From Dioscorea cayenensis subsp. rotundata (Eukaryota; Streptophyta; Magnoliopsida; Dioscoreales; Dioscoreaceae): a stretch of 64,000 nt of DNA. Below are positions 33,171 to 45,169 of the stretch, in pieces. The stretch's first letter is position 1, and the number at the start of each line of letters is the position of its first letter. A program made the translations under genes and the position numbers. The notes under the pieces are model-generated. The model was not told the DNA's origin, searched no databases, and was given only the letters and a program-made list of their open reading frames with translations. Where the stretch lies: NCBI RefSeq assembly GCF_009730915.1, contig NC_052475.1:29759016-29823015 (forward strand), written 5' to 3'.

Positions 33171-35169
33171 GCGATGTTGTCGGACTCGGATCAGGCCCAG
33201 TTCAATCGGAAAAACCGGAGCCGTAGTGACCGGCCGGATATCTCCCATTGACCCGGGTATTAAAAAACCGGTGTTAACCCCGATGACCGGGCGGTTCAAT
33301 CGGGAGCCGGTTGACCCGTCGAGTCAATCAGTCTAATGTTTAATTTTTACAATATTTAATAATTTATTATTATTTTCTCATTAAAAACCACAAAATCGTA
33401 TATATTTATTAATATTAATTTATAATTTATAATCAATAAATAGAATTACATTATATATATGTATATACCAACAAAAATTAACATTTAAAAATAAAATATA
33501 TTAATGTATTATGTAAATACTTTCTAAAAATTTAATTTATTAAGAAAATAAAACAATAAATAAGTGTAATTTTTATTATAAAAAAATATAAAAATTAAAA
33601 GTATTCTAATTAAATAAAAATATAAGAAAATTTAAAAACAAAAATAAAAAAACTCAATTGAGATATAAAAATTAGTGAATTAAATTTCTTATTTATTTTT
33701 AATAAAATCAACCAATAAACAAATAAATAAATAAATAACAAGCGGAAGTTCGATAATCTGTATATTAATATATTAAATTTGTAAATATTTAAAAAATGTA
33801 AAAATAAATGACAAAATTAGAAAATTCTACTGTATATAAGGTCATTTATCAATTTAAGTATCAAATTTGAGTAGGTTTTATAATATAATTATGGATTTAA
33901 TATTATATTTGCTTATTATTAATTATTATAATATTTTTTTATATTTAATTATTGACCCCGGTTCAAACCCGGTTCGACCCGGTTGAACCCATTGACCCCT
34001 GACCCCTGGGCTTAGCCGGGTCATTGCCCGGGCCGGGTCTGACAACCTTGATTAAAGGGGGTGCTTATATAAAAAATTATAAAAAATTTTTTTGAAGTTT
34101 TTTCAATTCAAAAAATATAATTAGATTAGTTGAACAACATATTTATGGTAGTTTGGCCGATCCAATTGTTACATAAAAAAACAATATATTTATAATTTTT
34201 TATACAAGACAAAATATAAAATTAAGGGGCCAAACAATAATTTTTTATAAATATTTTTTAAAGAGGATCATTCTTCTCAAGGTTGTCAGACCCGGCCCGG
34301 GCAATGACCCGGCTAAGCCCAGGGGTCAGGGACTCAGGGGTCAATGGGTTCGACCGGGTCGAACCGGGGTCAATAATTAAATATAAAAAATATAATAATA
34401 ATTAATAATAAGCAAATATAATATTAAACCCATAATTATATTATAAAAACATACTCAAATTTGATATTTAAATTGATAAATGACCTTATATACAGTAGAG
34501 TTTTCTAATTATGTCCTTTATTTTTACATTTTTTAAATATTTACAAATTTAATATATTAATATATAATTATCGAACTTCTCTCGATGTTATTTATTTATT
34601 TATTTGTTTATTGGTTGATTTTGTTAAAATAAATAAGAAATTTAATTCACTAATTCTTATATCTCAATTGAGTTTTTTTATTTTGTTTTTAAATTTTTCT
34701 TATATTTTTTTATTTAATTAGAATACTTTTAATTTTATATTTTTTTATAATAAAATTACACTCATTTATTGTTTCATTTTTCTTAATAAATTAAATTTTT
34801 TTAGAAAGTATTTACATAACACATTAATATTTTTATTTTTTTAAATGTTAATTTTTTTGTTGGTATGTTTATGATATATATATATATTGTAATTCTATTT
34901 ATTGATTATAAATTATAAATTAATATTAATAAATATACACGATTTTGTGATTTTTAATGAAAAAATAATAATAAATTATTAAATAATGTAAAAAATTAAA
35001 CATTGTGACCGATTGACTCGGCCGGTCAACCGGTTCCCGATGGAACCGCCCGGTCATCGGGTTAACACCGGGTTTTTAATACCCGGTCAATGGGGAGTAC
35101 TCAGCCGACCACATGGCGGGCTTCTGTTTTCGATTGAGCCGGCGGGTCGATCCGGGTCCCGACAACCTA
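33171..35169. mobile_element. 2-kb fold-back: two inverted GC-ended MITE-like elements
   Basis: Arms 33174-34050 and 34278-35169 are inverted copies of one element, separated by a 227-bp spacer. Each arm itself has inverted GC-rich ends beginning GGTTGTC(A/G)GAC and rich in ACCCGG/CCGGGT, around an AT-rich core. The left core (about 33340-33490) matches the right core (about 34830-34990) almost base for base in reverse complement. No transposase frame is present. Transcripts through it would fold into a very long hairpin. Confidence 0.85.
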
Positions 35170-35175
35170 GATTCT

Positions 35176-35354
35176 TCTATGGATGTCCATAGATATCTAT
35201 AGATGTTCATTTATAAACAATTGGATCTCCATCTAGCAGTTAACATTGATGAGCGATGAGCTACTACGATGAATTGCTTTGCTTTATCTATGCCGTCCGT
35301 TGGATCATGATCTATTGGACATCCATAGATTTCTTATCTATGGATGTCCATAGA
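35176..35354. repeat. Short element bounded by palindromic 18-mers
   Basis: TCTATGGATGTCCATAGA, an 8-bp palindrome around TG, occurs at 35176-35193 and 35337-35354. A half copy (GGACATCCATAGAT) precedes the second. Together they resemble the ends of a small 180-bp element. Confidence 0.55.
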
Positions 35355-35612
35355 AAATGTATTTTTTTTAAAATATATATATATATATATTATATCCTAA
35401 CTAATAAAAATCACGGATTTAACTGATAAATATTTGTAATTTTTTTTATTTTTTATTCTATATAAACTAATTTGTAATAAATGAAAGCTAAATATTATCT
35501 TTTTGGAAAAAAAATTCTTTTATATTATATAAACCAATTTAAAAAACATCTAAATAATAAATATTAATTTTGTTCCAAACACAAAATGAAAATAAAAATT
35601 CAATGAATTATT

Positions 35613-35658
<46 letters not shown>

Positions 35659-35765
35659 AAGAAAGAGTGAATGAGAAGAGAGAGGGGGTGCTTCCAATTT
35701 CCTACTCCTCCCTAAGTCCCTCTAATATACATATAAACATGTATATAATATTGATTAGTTGGGGC

Positions 35766-35791
35766 CAAGGGGGTGCTCAAGCACCCCCTTG
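35766..35791. repeat. Perfect hairpin in a C/G-rich repeat tail
   Basis: CAAGGGGGTGCT and AGCACCCCCTTG are 12-bp arms with a 2-nt loop, followed by a C-rich tail to about 35815. It looks like the end of a dispersed repeat; the family is not identified. The fold-back spacer has a related AAGGGGGTGCTT at about 34055. Confidence 0.6.
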
Positions 35792-36504
35792 ACCCCCCTC
35801 CATCCGCCCCTGGACACAGAGAAAGCTATTTACACATAAACGACAAGCGTCCCCCATTTAAAGGTAAGTCAGGAACGTGCTTGTATGGAAAGTAGAATTC
35901 AACGTCTATCCACGTGCCCTCACCTTATATGGATATGAGATTTAATCTCGGGTTCTCTTCGAAACGAACGCCCTATACAAGGGATCCGGTACCAATTGAT
36001 CCAAAAGCCGTTGATAGAAAGGCATATTATTCGAGAGAACTAAGCTATTGTAAATATAGCATTATTTTTTACTAATATAGATATTACAAAGATAATGAAT
36101 ATTAATGTTAATTGAGTATTAACATAAATATTTTTAATTATCATTAAAATAAATCAGAAAATAGATTGGATTTCTCCACTAAAATCATTTTTCACAAAAA
36201 TACGAATTACCTATTTTTTATTTACAAATGTCCGCAAATTGTTGTAATACAGTGTGAGATGCATAATAATTTTTATAAATAGTAAAATAAGACGTACAAT
36301 ATTTAATAAATAGTAATTTATATAAAAATAGTAAAAAGTAAGATAAATTATACATAACATCGAATAAATTCTGGATTGTTGATATTTGAGTACAAAAACT
36401 TGAACATTGTTTATTCCCCCATTTTACTCTTTATACACGAGTTTCTTTCTGTCTCTTTCCTCTTACTTCTCTCTTTTCTTTTTTCTAATCTAACTGTTTG
36501 CTCG

Positions 36505-36720
36505 ATGTAATGATTGCAAATGAACTAATCTCTTTAGTCCCGCATCTGCTATGAATGGACCCATTGTGTGCATATAAATGGGGGACAACCTTCCCTGCGT
36601 CAGTGTCTTTATCGGTGGGGTAATGTAATGATTGCAAATGAACTAACCCCTTTAGTCCAACATCGGCTATGAGATGGACCCGTTGTATGCATATAAGTGG
36701 GTGTAATTTTCCCTAATAGA
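36505..36720 (+). repeat. 118-bp tandem repeat, LTR-like
   Basis: ATGTAATGATTGCAAATGAACTAA starts at 36505 and again at 36623. Both copies continue through TTTAGTCC and a CATATAA(A/G)TGGG TATA-like block. TTAGTCC(C/A)(G/A)CATC resembles promoter parts of plant LTR retrotransposons, but no LTR pair was found. Confidence 0.55.
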
Positions 36721-37820
36721 TCAGTTTTTTGAGGTACGTTTTTCCCTCTACTTGTGTGCATTACATTGTTAGGTTATATTCAATCTCAAACTTAAATTTA
36801 CAGCGATGGACACGAAATTGGAAAGCTTACAAGGGTTTATATGCAAAAACGATGGGACACGCCACGTGCACCAGTAATGACCCAGGTTTGATTAGATCTA
36901 ACTGTGAATGCACCGCCATGTGTACCTTAAAGGACGGGACACGCCACGTGCACTCTCTGCTTCATTGTAAGAGCCTTTTCGCAAATACATCCCCAAAACT
37001 TTCATATTTGTGAAGAACTTTCTTTCATATCTTCATTTTGCCCCTAAAAGAACTTAAGTTAGATTAATTCAATATAAATAATTAAATGTGGTTAGTTACT
37101 TACAGAACTTACAAAAGAAATGAATTAGGTGGGTTTTGTCAATTATTTTTTATATTGATCGAATAATACATATTTTGCGTTTGTCAAAATACCGTGCAGT
37201 GAAATGTTATAAAAATAGTGAATGGACAGACTTATAGTTAAATTTATGGGTCATTAAATTAGTGTAATTAGTGTATCTTGTCTTTTTCACACTCATTTAT
37301 AGAGCAGCATTTGTCACCTTTATAAAATAATAATAATAATAATAATAATGAGTATTTTTTGCATCAAAATAAAACCAAATTTTATTTTTACACAATTGTA
37401 ATTGTCAATCATTATAATTTGCTTGTGTGGCTTTTGAAATCATATGAACAAGTAAAAATATTTAATGAGGGTAAATACATAAATATGGTAGTTAAAAAAA
37501 AAGTCAAACCAAAAGGACTAGTCCTCATCTTCTGATTGACTACGTGTACGGCTATGATCTGGATTGCCGAAGATTGCCGGAGATCGCCGGAGCTATCCAA
37601 CCGACACTTTGCCCTTTGGCGCGGAAACCGTTTCCGTATCAACTATGGTGCTATGCCGTACTCACGCGTATCACTGCATTATTTTATTTTACTAATTTTT
37701 TTATGATGAAAATATTTTGTATTTGGGAGCTATTTTTTAAATATTAAAAAAAATAAAAACACATTAAAAAAAATCCAATTTCAAAAATAGTTTTAATTTT
37801 AAATTCTACTTATATATATA

Positions 37821-38134
37821 TGGGTAAACATCATCTACGGACGTTCGTTGAACGTCCGTAGTGTGAGCACATTACCAAATTAATTTCTACAGTGAAACAT
37901 AATGAAGGGTTAGCTGGATTAATTAATCTTGGTTTCGGTTATAGTTTCGTTGGACGGTTCAGATTTGTTTAGTAGCTTTACAAAAATTGATTGAACGGTT
38001 CAGATCAAATCACTGTGCATCCCATTTTTTTTACTGTGCTACTATCCATAAGCACAACAATACTGTGCATGAAACAGTTGAGAGCAATATTTGTAGATTT
38101 CAAACCTACGAACGTTCTCAGATGATTCATTCTC
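37821..38134. mobile_element. Micron-like element inserted in a (TA)n microsatellite
   Basis: A 313-bp segment sits between TA runs (37811-37820 and 38141-38162). Its left end has AACATCATCTACGGACG and its right end reads similarly in reverse (GAATCATCTGAGAACG). Just inside the left end is a perfect hairpin, CTACGGACGTTC with loop GTT (37835-37861). Rice Micron elements likewise lie inside TA microsatellites. Confidence 0.55.
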
Positions 38135-38164
38135 AATATAGATATATATATATATATATATATT

Positions 38165-39690
38165 GAAATATAGAATTCATCTAGATTTGAATTATTGTTA
38201 TTATTATTTTTTTGGGGGAAATATACAAATCATAAATCAAGGACTAGAGCATCATTAGGAATTGATTGTTTACTTAATATGCACTCATCCGACAGACGAG
38301 AGAATTTGTACGTAAGCCACTCATGAACAAGTAGCTCAAGCAGATTATTAATTTTGAGTGAACTCTTTGTAGCTATGGAACAGATGCACAAAAAAATTAT
38401 GATTGTATTTTATAACGTGTATCTCGTCTCTCAACTTTATATTCTTCAATTGTTGTGCTCTAGACCGTCAAAATGAAAACAAGTGATCAATTATTATACT
38501 ATTATTGTTATTATTCTTTAATTATCGTTATATTTTTTTCTACGGTTGTCTTTAATAAATGGGCAACTTTTAAATTCAGGGTAAATGTATTACTAAAGTA
38601 TTAAATAGTTACATCAAGCCGTGTCACTGTGATTGTCTTGCAACAACTCCCATCAAATTCAAGAAAAATGCACATTAAATCATTAGGTCGCTGAACTTAT
38701 AAAATAGTACAAACCAATAACATCTTGTTATGTACTCAGGTGACAATGGAGTATATCATATCATAATATACGCCATTAAAACATTAGAAATTTGCATCAA
38801 ATTAATAAGATCATTTCATGATTGTCGTGCAATAATGAAATCTTATTAGTTAAAAAAATCTATAACTACATAAAATAATAAAAATTTTATAATATTATTT
38901 TTAATTATTAGAATTACTATCATATATGTATTTTTTTTAATAAAATGGATAAACTACAAATTTATTAAAAAAACAGAGTACGGAGTCAATATTCTACATT
39001 AAATTTTAGATAAATATTATTCAAGTTAACAAATATAACATCAAAAATTAGATAAAAATAATAATAATTTATGAACACCATGTGTAAAATATATATGATC
39101 AATAAAATTAATATATATAGACCTTATAAAATGGTAGTTAAAATAGTTGTGATCTAATTAAGGGTATGTGATTGGGACCTTCCACCACATCTTAAAGCAC
39201 TCTTCTTATGAACACACAACTAAAACACTGGATGTCATACCATGATCATCATGTAACAAAATTCATGGTCAAACTACCATTAAAGAAGGTAGTACATGCA
39301 CCGAAAAGAATAGTACAAATCCTTAAAAAAAAAAGACATTATGTACTCCATGACTATAGTACTTGACTACTTGTGATTGTAATCTGACACATCTTAAAGT
39401 ATCCATATATATGATGGGAAATGAACTTATTTATATATAAAAAGTAAAAACATGTTCTGATAATTATCTTATAACATCTATATTTGTTGTCAAACTCATG
39501 CGTGGTAGCAAGCGCATGGGATCAAAAAGGTCCCATCAACCGTCCTTCACTCCATCTCCAAAGGATTTAAAAATTTTGTTTTGAGTTATGAGTGGTAATT
39601 GCAGTGGTATCTAATAAAGTATTCACACTTGCACAAGACTAAAAATACATTGTGTATCAATAATCTTAGAATCACTAAAAATGCTCTGAT
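38165..39690. other. Intergenic AT-rich DNA
   Basis: No gene or clear repeat border seen. Low-complexity ATT and TA tracts are frequent. Confidence 0.5.
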
Positions 39691-40640
39691 GACAAAATGT
39701 TTTTTCATTACTTTAATTCTATGAATAAAATTTGGGTGGATCTTTTGAAATTGAAATATGGTTACTTCAATTTGTGGAGCTATAATGCTCTAATAAATTG
39801 CTCTTGGTTAGATTCTTGTGTAGAATGGTTGATATCATATATCAACCTTCACATATGGATTTGTTTGTTTTTCTTTCTAATAATAAATGTTTCATATATG
39901 ACCTTTGGTCTCTTTCCCTTAAACTAATATTTTTCAATATATATATCTCGATGTTAGTAGCCTGGAATTATTAGATCTTATGAATAATGCTAGATTATTA
40001 GATATAGAAAAACTGACAAGTTAAGAAATAATTTGTTAAAACAAATGGCCCAATGAGAAAGTAGGAAGTTCTCTAATTAAAATGTCACGGAGAAAAAGGT
40101 AAACTTAAAAAAAAAATTTAACAAAAATATTATGTAATGATATATATGTGCTTCACTTATCTACTTCTTTGACCTTTGATAGAGCAACGTGGAAAAGAAT
40201 GATTCATGTGGCTTACCCCCAAATAGTTGGGACTAAATCCATTAATTAAGGTTAATTTTTGTTTTTCCTTAGAACTTGTCTTTTCTGGCATTGTGAACCA
40301 TTAATACAACTAATAAATTAAGATCCTCGGGTTTGGTTTAAGATTAAGACCTACGAATTTTTGCATGCTATCAATTTTGGGCTTGTGTAATTTTGTGCGT
40401 TCTGCGGACTAGAATATATAAAAATAATAATAATAATGCCAAGCATCTTTTCCATTCCTATCATAAGACAAAACTAATATGGAATTTAGTTGGTAATTTG
40501 ATTAGATGCCATATATATTACTTTTTTGTTGATAGTGGGTCAAACAATATATGGTTGATTAATACCCACTATTTAGATCCTAAACTAATTGCGTTTGTGA
40601 TTATTGTTGCTATTAATTTGACTTCTCTGGAATGAATATC
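39690..40640 (+). pseudogene. LINE (non-LTR retrotransposon) 3' remnant, zf-RVT region
   Basis: Two frames read like the C-terminal zinc-binding region of plant LINE reverse transcriptases. The first has IWVDLLKLKYGYFNLWS and NCSW (39724-39850). The second has CAFCG (about 40395-40410), then HLFHSYHKTKLIWNLVGN (about 40440-40500). The order is right but the frames are broken, and the reverse transcriptase and endonuclease parts were not found. Confidence 0.6.
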
Positions 40641-41286
40641 TACCTTAATTTTCAAATATATCAGTATGATTTTGAATGGATTGTTAAACATGCCACTGAT
40701 CATGTGATTGAATATAGAAATGTAACAAAATGCAAATGACAAAGCTGTTCCTCCTTAATTTTAAAGTTTATGCATCCTCTAAATTTTTGTTGTTCTCAGA
40801 TGCATCTAATTAATTAGATGTTTAAAATTTCTGGTGGCATACTAGATTCTTCATTTTGAATACTAATAATAAATTCTACTTGTAGGTTGCAATCAAATTA
40901 GGACTTATATAATCTAGCTTAATTAGTTACAGAAGTTATAACAATGGAAGTGGCTTCAATCTGAGCCTGGGAGTGGAATTTAAAAATTAATCATGTTTTC
41001 GTTGACTCTGCTAGACTATGTTAAGCTATAATTCACAAAGAGTTTTATTCTAGTTAATTGGAGATTTGTTTGATAAGATTACCACTATTCATAATCAAAT
41101 GGTCCTAAACTTGAATATAGACGCTTGAGATAATTCCAAGGGATTGAAACTAATTCATGAAACGATTAGTTGTTCATGACAGGAGCTTTCCAAAGCTAGT
41201 GAATCTGTCAGTTTCTGATTTTAATTAAGACTGTTTTTCATTAATTCTTTATTTTTTGCCTGTTAATTATTTTGATGTCAGTCTCA

Positions 41287-41335
<49 letters not shown>

Positions 41336-41783
41336 AACTTTCTTATTTTTTTATTTTTTATTTTTTAAAAAAAGATCAAGGTCCCCATCGGAGTGTGAAT
41401 GTGAAAGATTAGGTTTGTGCAAGAGATGCACATGAAGCAGCATTAAAAGAAACAGATGTTTGAAAATGAAATACAAGTCCTTTTGTGGTGCCAATGAAAG
41501 GACAGATGCTTAAATATTGGCTTGACCACATAACCACAATATATATATATATATATATATATAGCACAATAAGATCGATGCATCCACTAGCTAGCAATGT
41601 CCATGTGCATTTGAGAAGATGAATGTGGAGACCAATAGAGGGATAAATGCTACTGTGTCCCAAAAGATGAGCACAAGTACAACCATAACCATCATTTCAT
41701 CAGTGATTTCAAGCCATTAGTCTTTTGGTAGATGAAGAGACAACAACCAATTTCAAACTCACTCTCTCTCTCTCTCTCTCTCA

Positions 41784-41814
<31 letters not shown>

Positions 41815-43260
41815 TGTTTAATTAAGTTTAACTACTTGTGTTATTAATTAATATTCATCATCTTAAAGTTTAATCAGTTACACCTCTATGAAAGATTAAT
41901 AAACTCATACTTAACTGATCCCTTTTGAGTGATTCATTTCTAGAATATTGGTAGAATGATACAATATATATATAAAAGTTTATGTAGATGGAGAAATATC
42001 AACCAATTTCATACCATAAATTTATAGGTGGATATATATTAAGGGGATAAATAAAAAAACGTCTCAATATATATTTACCAATATATCAATATATCATTAC
42101 TGTTTAATTATTTCCTTGTTGTACCTTTCTCGTTAATGCAATGTGTTAATAAATATTTAGGTTGATATGAAGTGGTGAGCCAACCAATTTCAAGTTAATG
42201 CATAGTTAGACTTGATTTGAAAGTTCAAGCTGATATTTAATCAATACTAAAAGGATGTCATTATATATAGAAACATCAATGAGTATTTCAAGACATGAAT
42301 GAATTTGATGAAATCTAAAAGTTTAATCCAATAGAAAGAGAGACATCTTAATTAATTTAACCAATTTTGAAATGACACTCCTTAATTATTTATTTCTTGA
42401 TTAGTACAATGAGTGCTTAAGTTTAATAATTAAAAAATTAAAACATCCGTTTGAACATATATATAATAATCAATTTAAACTTTTAGGTTGGATGGAGCCA
42501 ATAAAACCATAGGAAAATGTCAAACAATGTGGTGAACTTTATCCTTGGAAATTGCTCACCAAATCACACAAAACCTCTCACAACATTGATCAGCAATTGG
42601 CAGAAGAAGGCTGGCATGTGAGCATGCAGATGAAGATAAAAGAAAAAAGATTTGTTATTCTATGGAAAGGACATTTCTCCTAAACATTTTATTGACTCTT
42701 ACATGCTTCATTGAATGATGTGCAGCAATCTGAAGACATAATCAGGTTGGATATTCAGACTTTCTGACCCACCATTGCAGTTCATCAGTATTTAATTTCC
42801 CATCCTCTTTTTTTTTTTTTTCTGTATATATGCTTGATCTTTTTACAAACATATATATATATATACATGTATATAAATATATATATGCATATAAAGTTAA
42901 TTTGATTTTGTGTGTGTGTGTGTGTTTAAGAGTTCATATATAATTAGGCAAAAAATTAATAACCAATATAATGAGAAGTTGGTAGTACTGAAAGTACAAT
43001 CCATTAGATCAGAGGGAGAGATTCTTGCTGTAGAGAGGATAGGAGACAAAACAGTCTGAAAAATCAACTTCTAAATGTAATGATCCTGATCCATATATAT
43101 GATGCAATGATGCATGATGATCATATAAGAATACTTAATTAATTAATCAAGAGGTTTGAATTCCCTGCATGTTTGATGTTGAAACAACAAACAAGCTCTC
43201 CATTAATTTCTTCCAAACAATAATTAATAATTAACAAGATAGAGACTAGGGTTTCAGTGT
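40640..43260. other. Gene-free AT-rich stretch with microsatellites
   Basis: Holds (AT)n at 41295-41330 and 41541-41563, (CT)n at 41762-41782 followed by (TA)n to 41811, and (GT)n near 42910-42925. It includes the 3' flank of the zinc-finger gene. No coding sequence was recognised. Confidence 0.6.
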
Positions 43261-43273
43261 TTAATTCTTCAGA

Positions 43274-44146
43274 TCAAAGATGAAGATCTAAACTTACATT
43301 ATCTTTTGAAGTGGAAGGTGGTGTAGAAGATGATGAAGAGGAAGAGGTTGAAGAAGAAGTAAGAAGAGTACTCACTGGAATTCTTGAGTAATCCCCGGAG
43401 AAGAGAGGGAGAGGAGAAGAGTGGTCCCGGTGAGTTGCACCACTGTGGGAGGTGGTAGGAGGTCTCCAGAGTGCCGGTAAAGGGTTACCGGTTATCGGTT
43501 GAGAGACGGTGCCGATACCAGAGCAAAACCTAGCTGAAACATTAGGGTTATTGTTAATGGTGGTGGTGGTGGTGGTGGAGTTGGTCCAGTGAGGGTAATG
43601 AACTGAGTGAGGTTGTTGATCAAAAGCGAAGCTGAGACGGGAGTGAGTTGGTATGAGTGAATTGAGCCGATGGTGGTAGTTCAACAGACCATAAACATGC
43701 CCATCAGTGATGCCCGGAGGGTGGTGGTGGTGGTGATGGTGAGCGGTAGCCATGGCTGATTGAAGGTGAGCTCGCTTCGCATGTTGCCGTTCTCGTTTGT
43801 GAGCGTTTTGGTGCCCGCCAAGAGCTTGAGATGTCGGGAAGTTTCGACAGCAGTAATGACACTCAAACTTCCGACCACCACCTTCGACTCCGGCGGTGGC
43901 GGCGGCGGCGGCGGTGGCGGTGGCGGCGGAAGAAGATTGGTCTTTAGTAATGATCTCAATGTCTTCAGTCGGAGAATCAGTGTCGGAGGGGAACTCAAAG
44001 CCAAATAGACGAATGCCGGAGTTAGAAGTGGTGGATTGGGACGGGGACAATGGCTTGTCACGACCGGGGACCGGGCGACCGATGAATGGGAGCTGAGAAA
44101 AAGAGTCCACACTCATGAAGTCATGTGTTTCTCTATCACTAGTCAT
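43274..44146 (-). CDS. Single C2H2 zinc-finger transcription factor with EAR-like motif (GIS/ZFP type)
   Basis: An uninterrupted 290-residue protein. Residues 44-52 (GIRLFGFEF) match the short conserved motif of the GIS/ZFP5/ZFP6/ZFP8 clade. Cys96, Cys99, His112 and His116 form one C2H2 finger with the plant-specific QALGGH helix (107-112), followed by basic AHKRERQHAKR. Histidine, Thr, Ala and Ser runs follow, and the C-terminus SLDLHL is an EAR-type repression motif. In Arabidopsis such factors act through gibberellin and cytokinin signals in trichome initiation. The start at 44146 (MTSDRETHDF) is chosen because the longer frame to 44416 begins with low-complexity sequence typical of a leader. 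No intron is needed. The exact paralogue cannot be named. Confidence 0.88.
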   Translation of the reverse strand: MTSDRETHDFMSVDSFSQLPFIGRPVPGRDKPLSPSQSTTSNSGIRLFGFEFPSDTDSPTEDIEIITKDQSSSAATATAAAAATAGVEGGGRKFECHYCCRNFPTSQALGGHQNAHKRERQHAKRAHLQSAMATAHHHHHHHPPGITDGHVYGLLNYHHRLNSLIPTHSRLSFAFDQQPHSVHYPHWTNSTTTTTTINNNPNVSARFCSGIGTVSQPITGNPLPALWRPPTTSHSGATHRDHSSPLPLFSGDYSRIPVSTLLTSSSTSSSSSSSTPPSTSKDNVSLDLHL

Positions 44147-44349
44147 CACTAACAGGAAGAAGAAAAAGAAGACACAGAAAGAAGAAGAAGAAGAGTAAGG
44201 AAAGCTAGAGAGTTCTTCTGATGTTACATAAATATATATATTTACAACTAAAAAGATTTTGAGTTGAATTGAGTCCAAATAATATATGTGTGGTTGTTTC
44301 GGTAGAAGTGGGGCACACGAGAGGGCTGTGGGGGACTGACAATAGCAGC

Positions 44350-44350
44350 A

Positions 44351-44382
<32 letters not shown>

Positions 44383-44383
44383 T
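44350..44383 (-). repeat. CAG/CTG trinucleotide repeat in zinc-finger gene leader
   Basis: About ten GCT units on the plus strand (CAG on the sense strand), 200 bp before the chosen start codon. A (CT)n/(TA)n tract at 44445-44480 lies farther upstream. Confidence 0.8.
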
Positions 44384-44445
44384 GGTGATGGAGGCTTTTG
44401 GCTTCTCAAACAACAACCAAGTACCAATCCTACTTCTCTCTCTGA

Positions 44446-44479
<34 letters not shown>

Positions 44480-44480
<1 letters not shown>

Positions 44481-45129
44481 GATCTCTTTGTTAATATATT
44501 TTTAATTTTTTTATATGTCTAGCTTTCATGGATATGTAACAATCAGTCAAGCAGGGAGGAATGGATAGGTGTGTGACCAACTCTGTTGGTGGGTCTCTTT
44601 CTCTCAATCTCACTGAATTTAATAGTGAGTGAGTGTATTATGGGTAATGTGGAAATGTGCATCTACCACCACCACCACCACCATCTTTGTACTGGTTGGT
44701 TGCTGTGGAAGGGCTCTTTATAGCTGTTGGTTTCTTTATATCTGGTTGTGCAGGGGTTGTAAGTGGTCCTGAGAGACAAGTGTTTGTTGATTACCTGAAT
44801 AGGAGCTTAGATATGTACATGGGACTTGGGTGTTTTTAACCCTTGTCTTTTGTTTCAATTCCAATTCCAATTCCCATGCCCATTCCCGGCTTTTTAATTA
44901 CCTCTTCTCACCCTCCCTAATTAATTAACAAATTCTATTATATTTTATTTGCCATACATGATATATATATGTATATATATTATATAGTGTATTGACACCG
45001 GTTCTCTGTACCAAAACGCTACAAGTGTATGACTCAGAGAAAAATAAAAGCTAGTGCACATCTCTAACAAATAGTTTATCCATATTTAATAAAAAAATAG
45101 AAAATAGATTAGATGAATAAGGCTCATTG

Positions 45130-45169
<40 letters not shown>

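Noticed and set aside
43681..44112. Overlapping frames rich in Pro or Gly runs
   Set aside because: Shadows of the Ala/His/Ser repeats of the zinc-finger gene in other frames.
44147..44416. 90-codon upstream extension of the zinc-finger protein
   Set aside because: Serine and phenylalanine runs encoded by microsatellites; the family normally starts near its conserved LFGFE motif, so this is probably leader.
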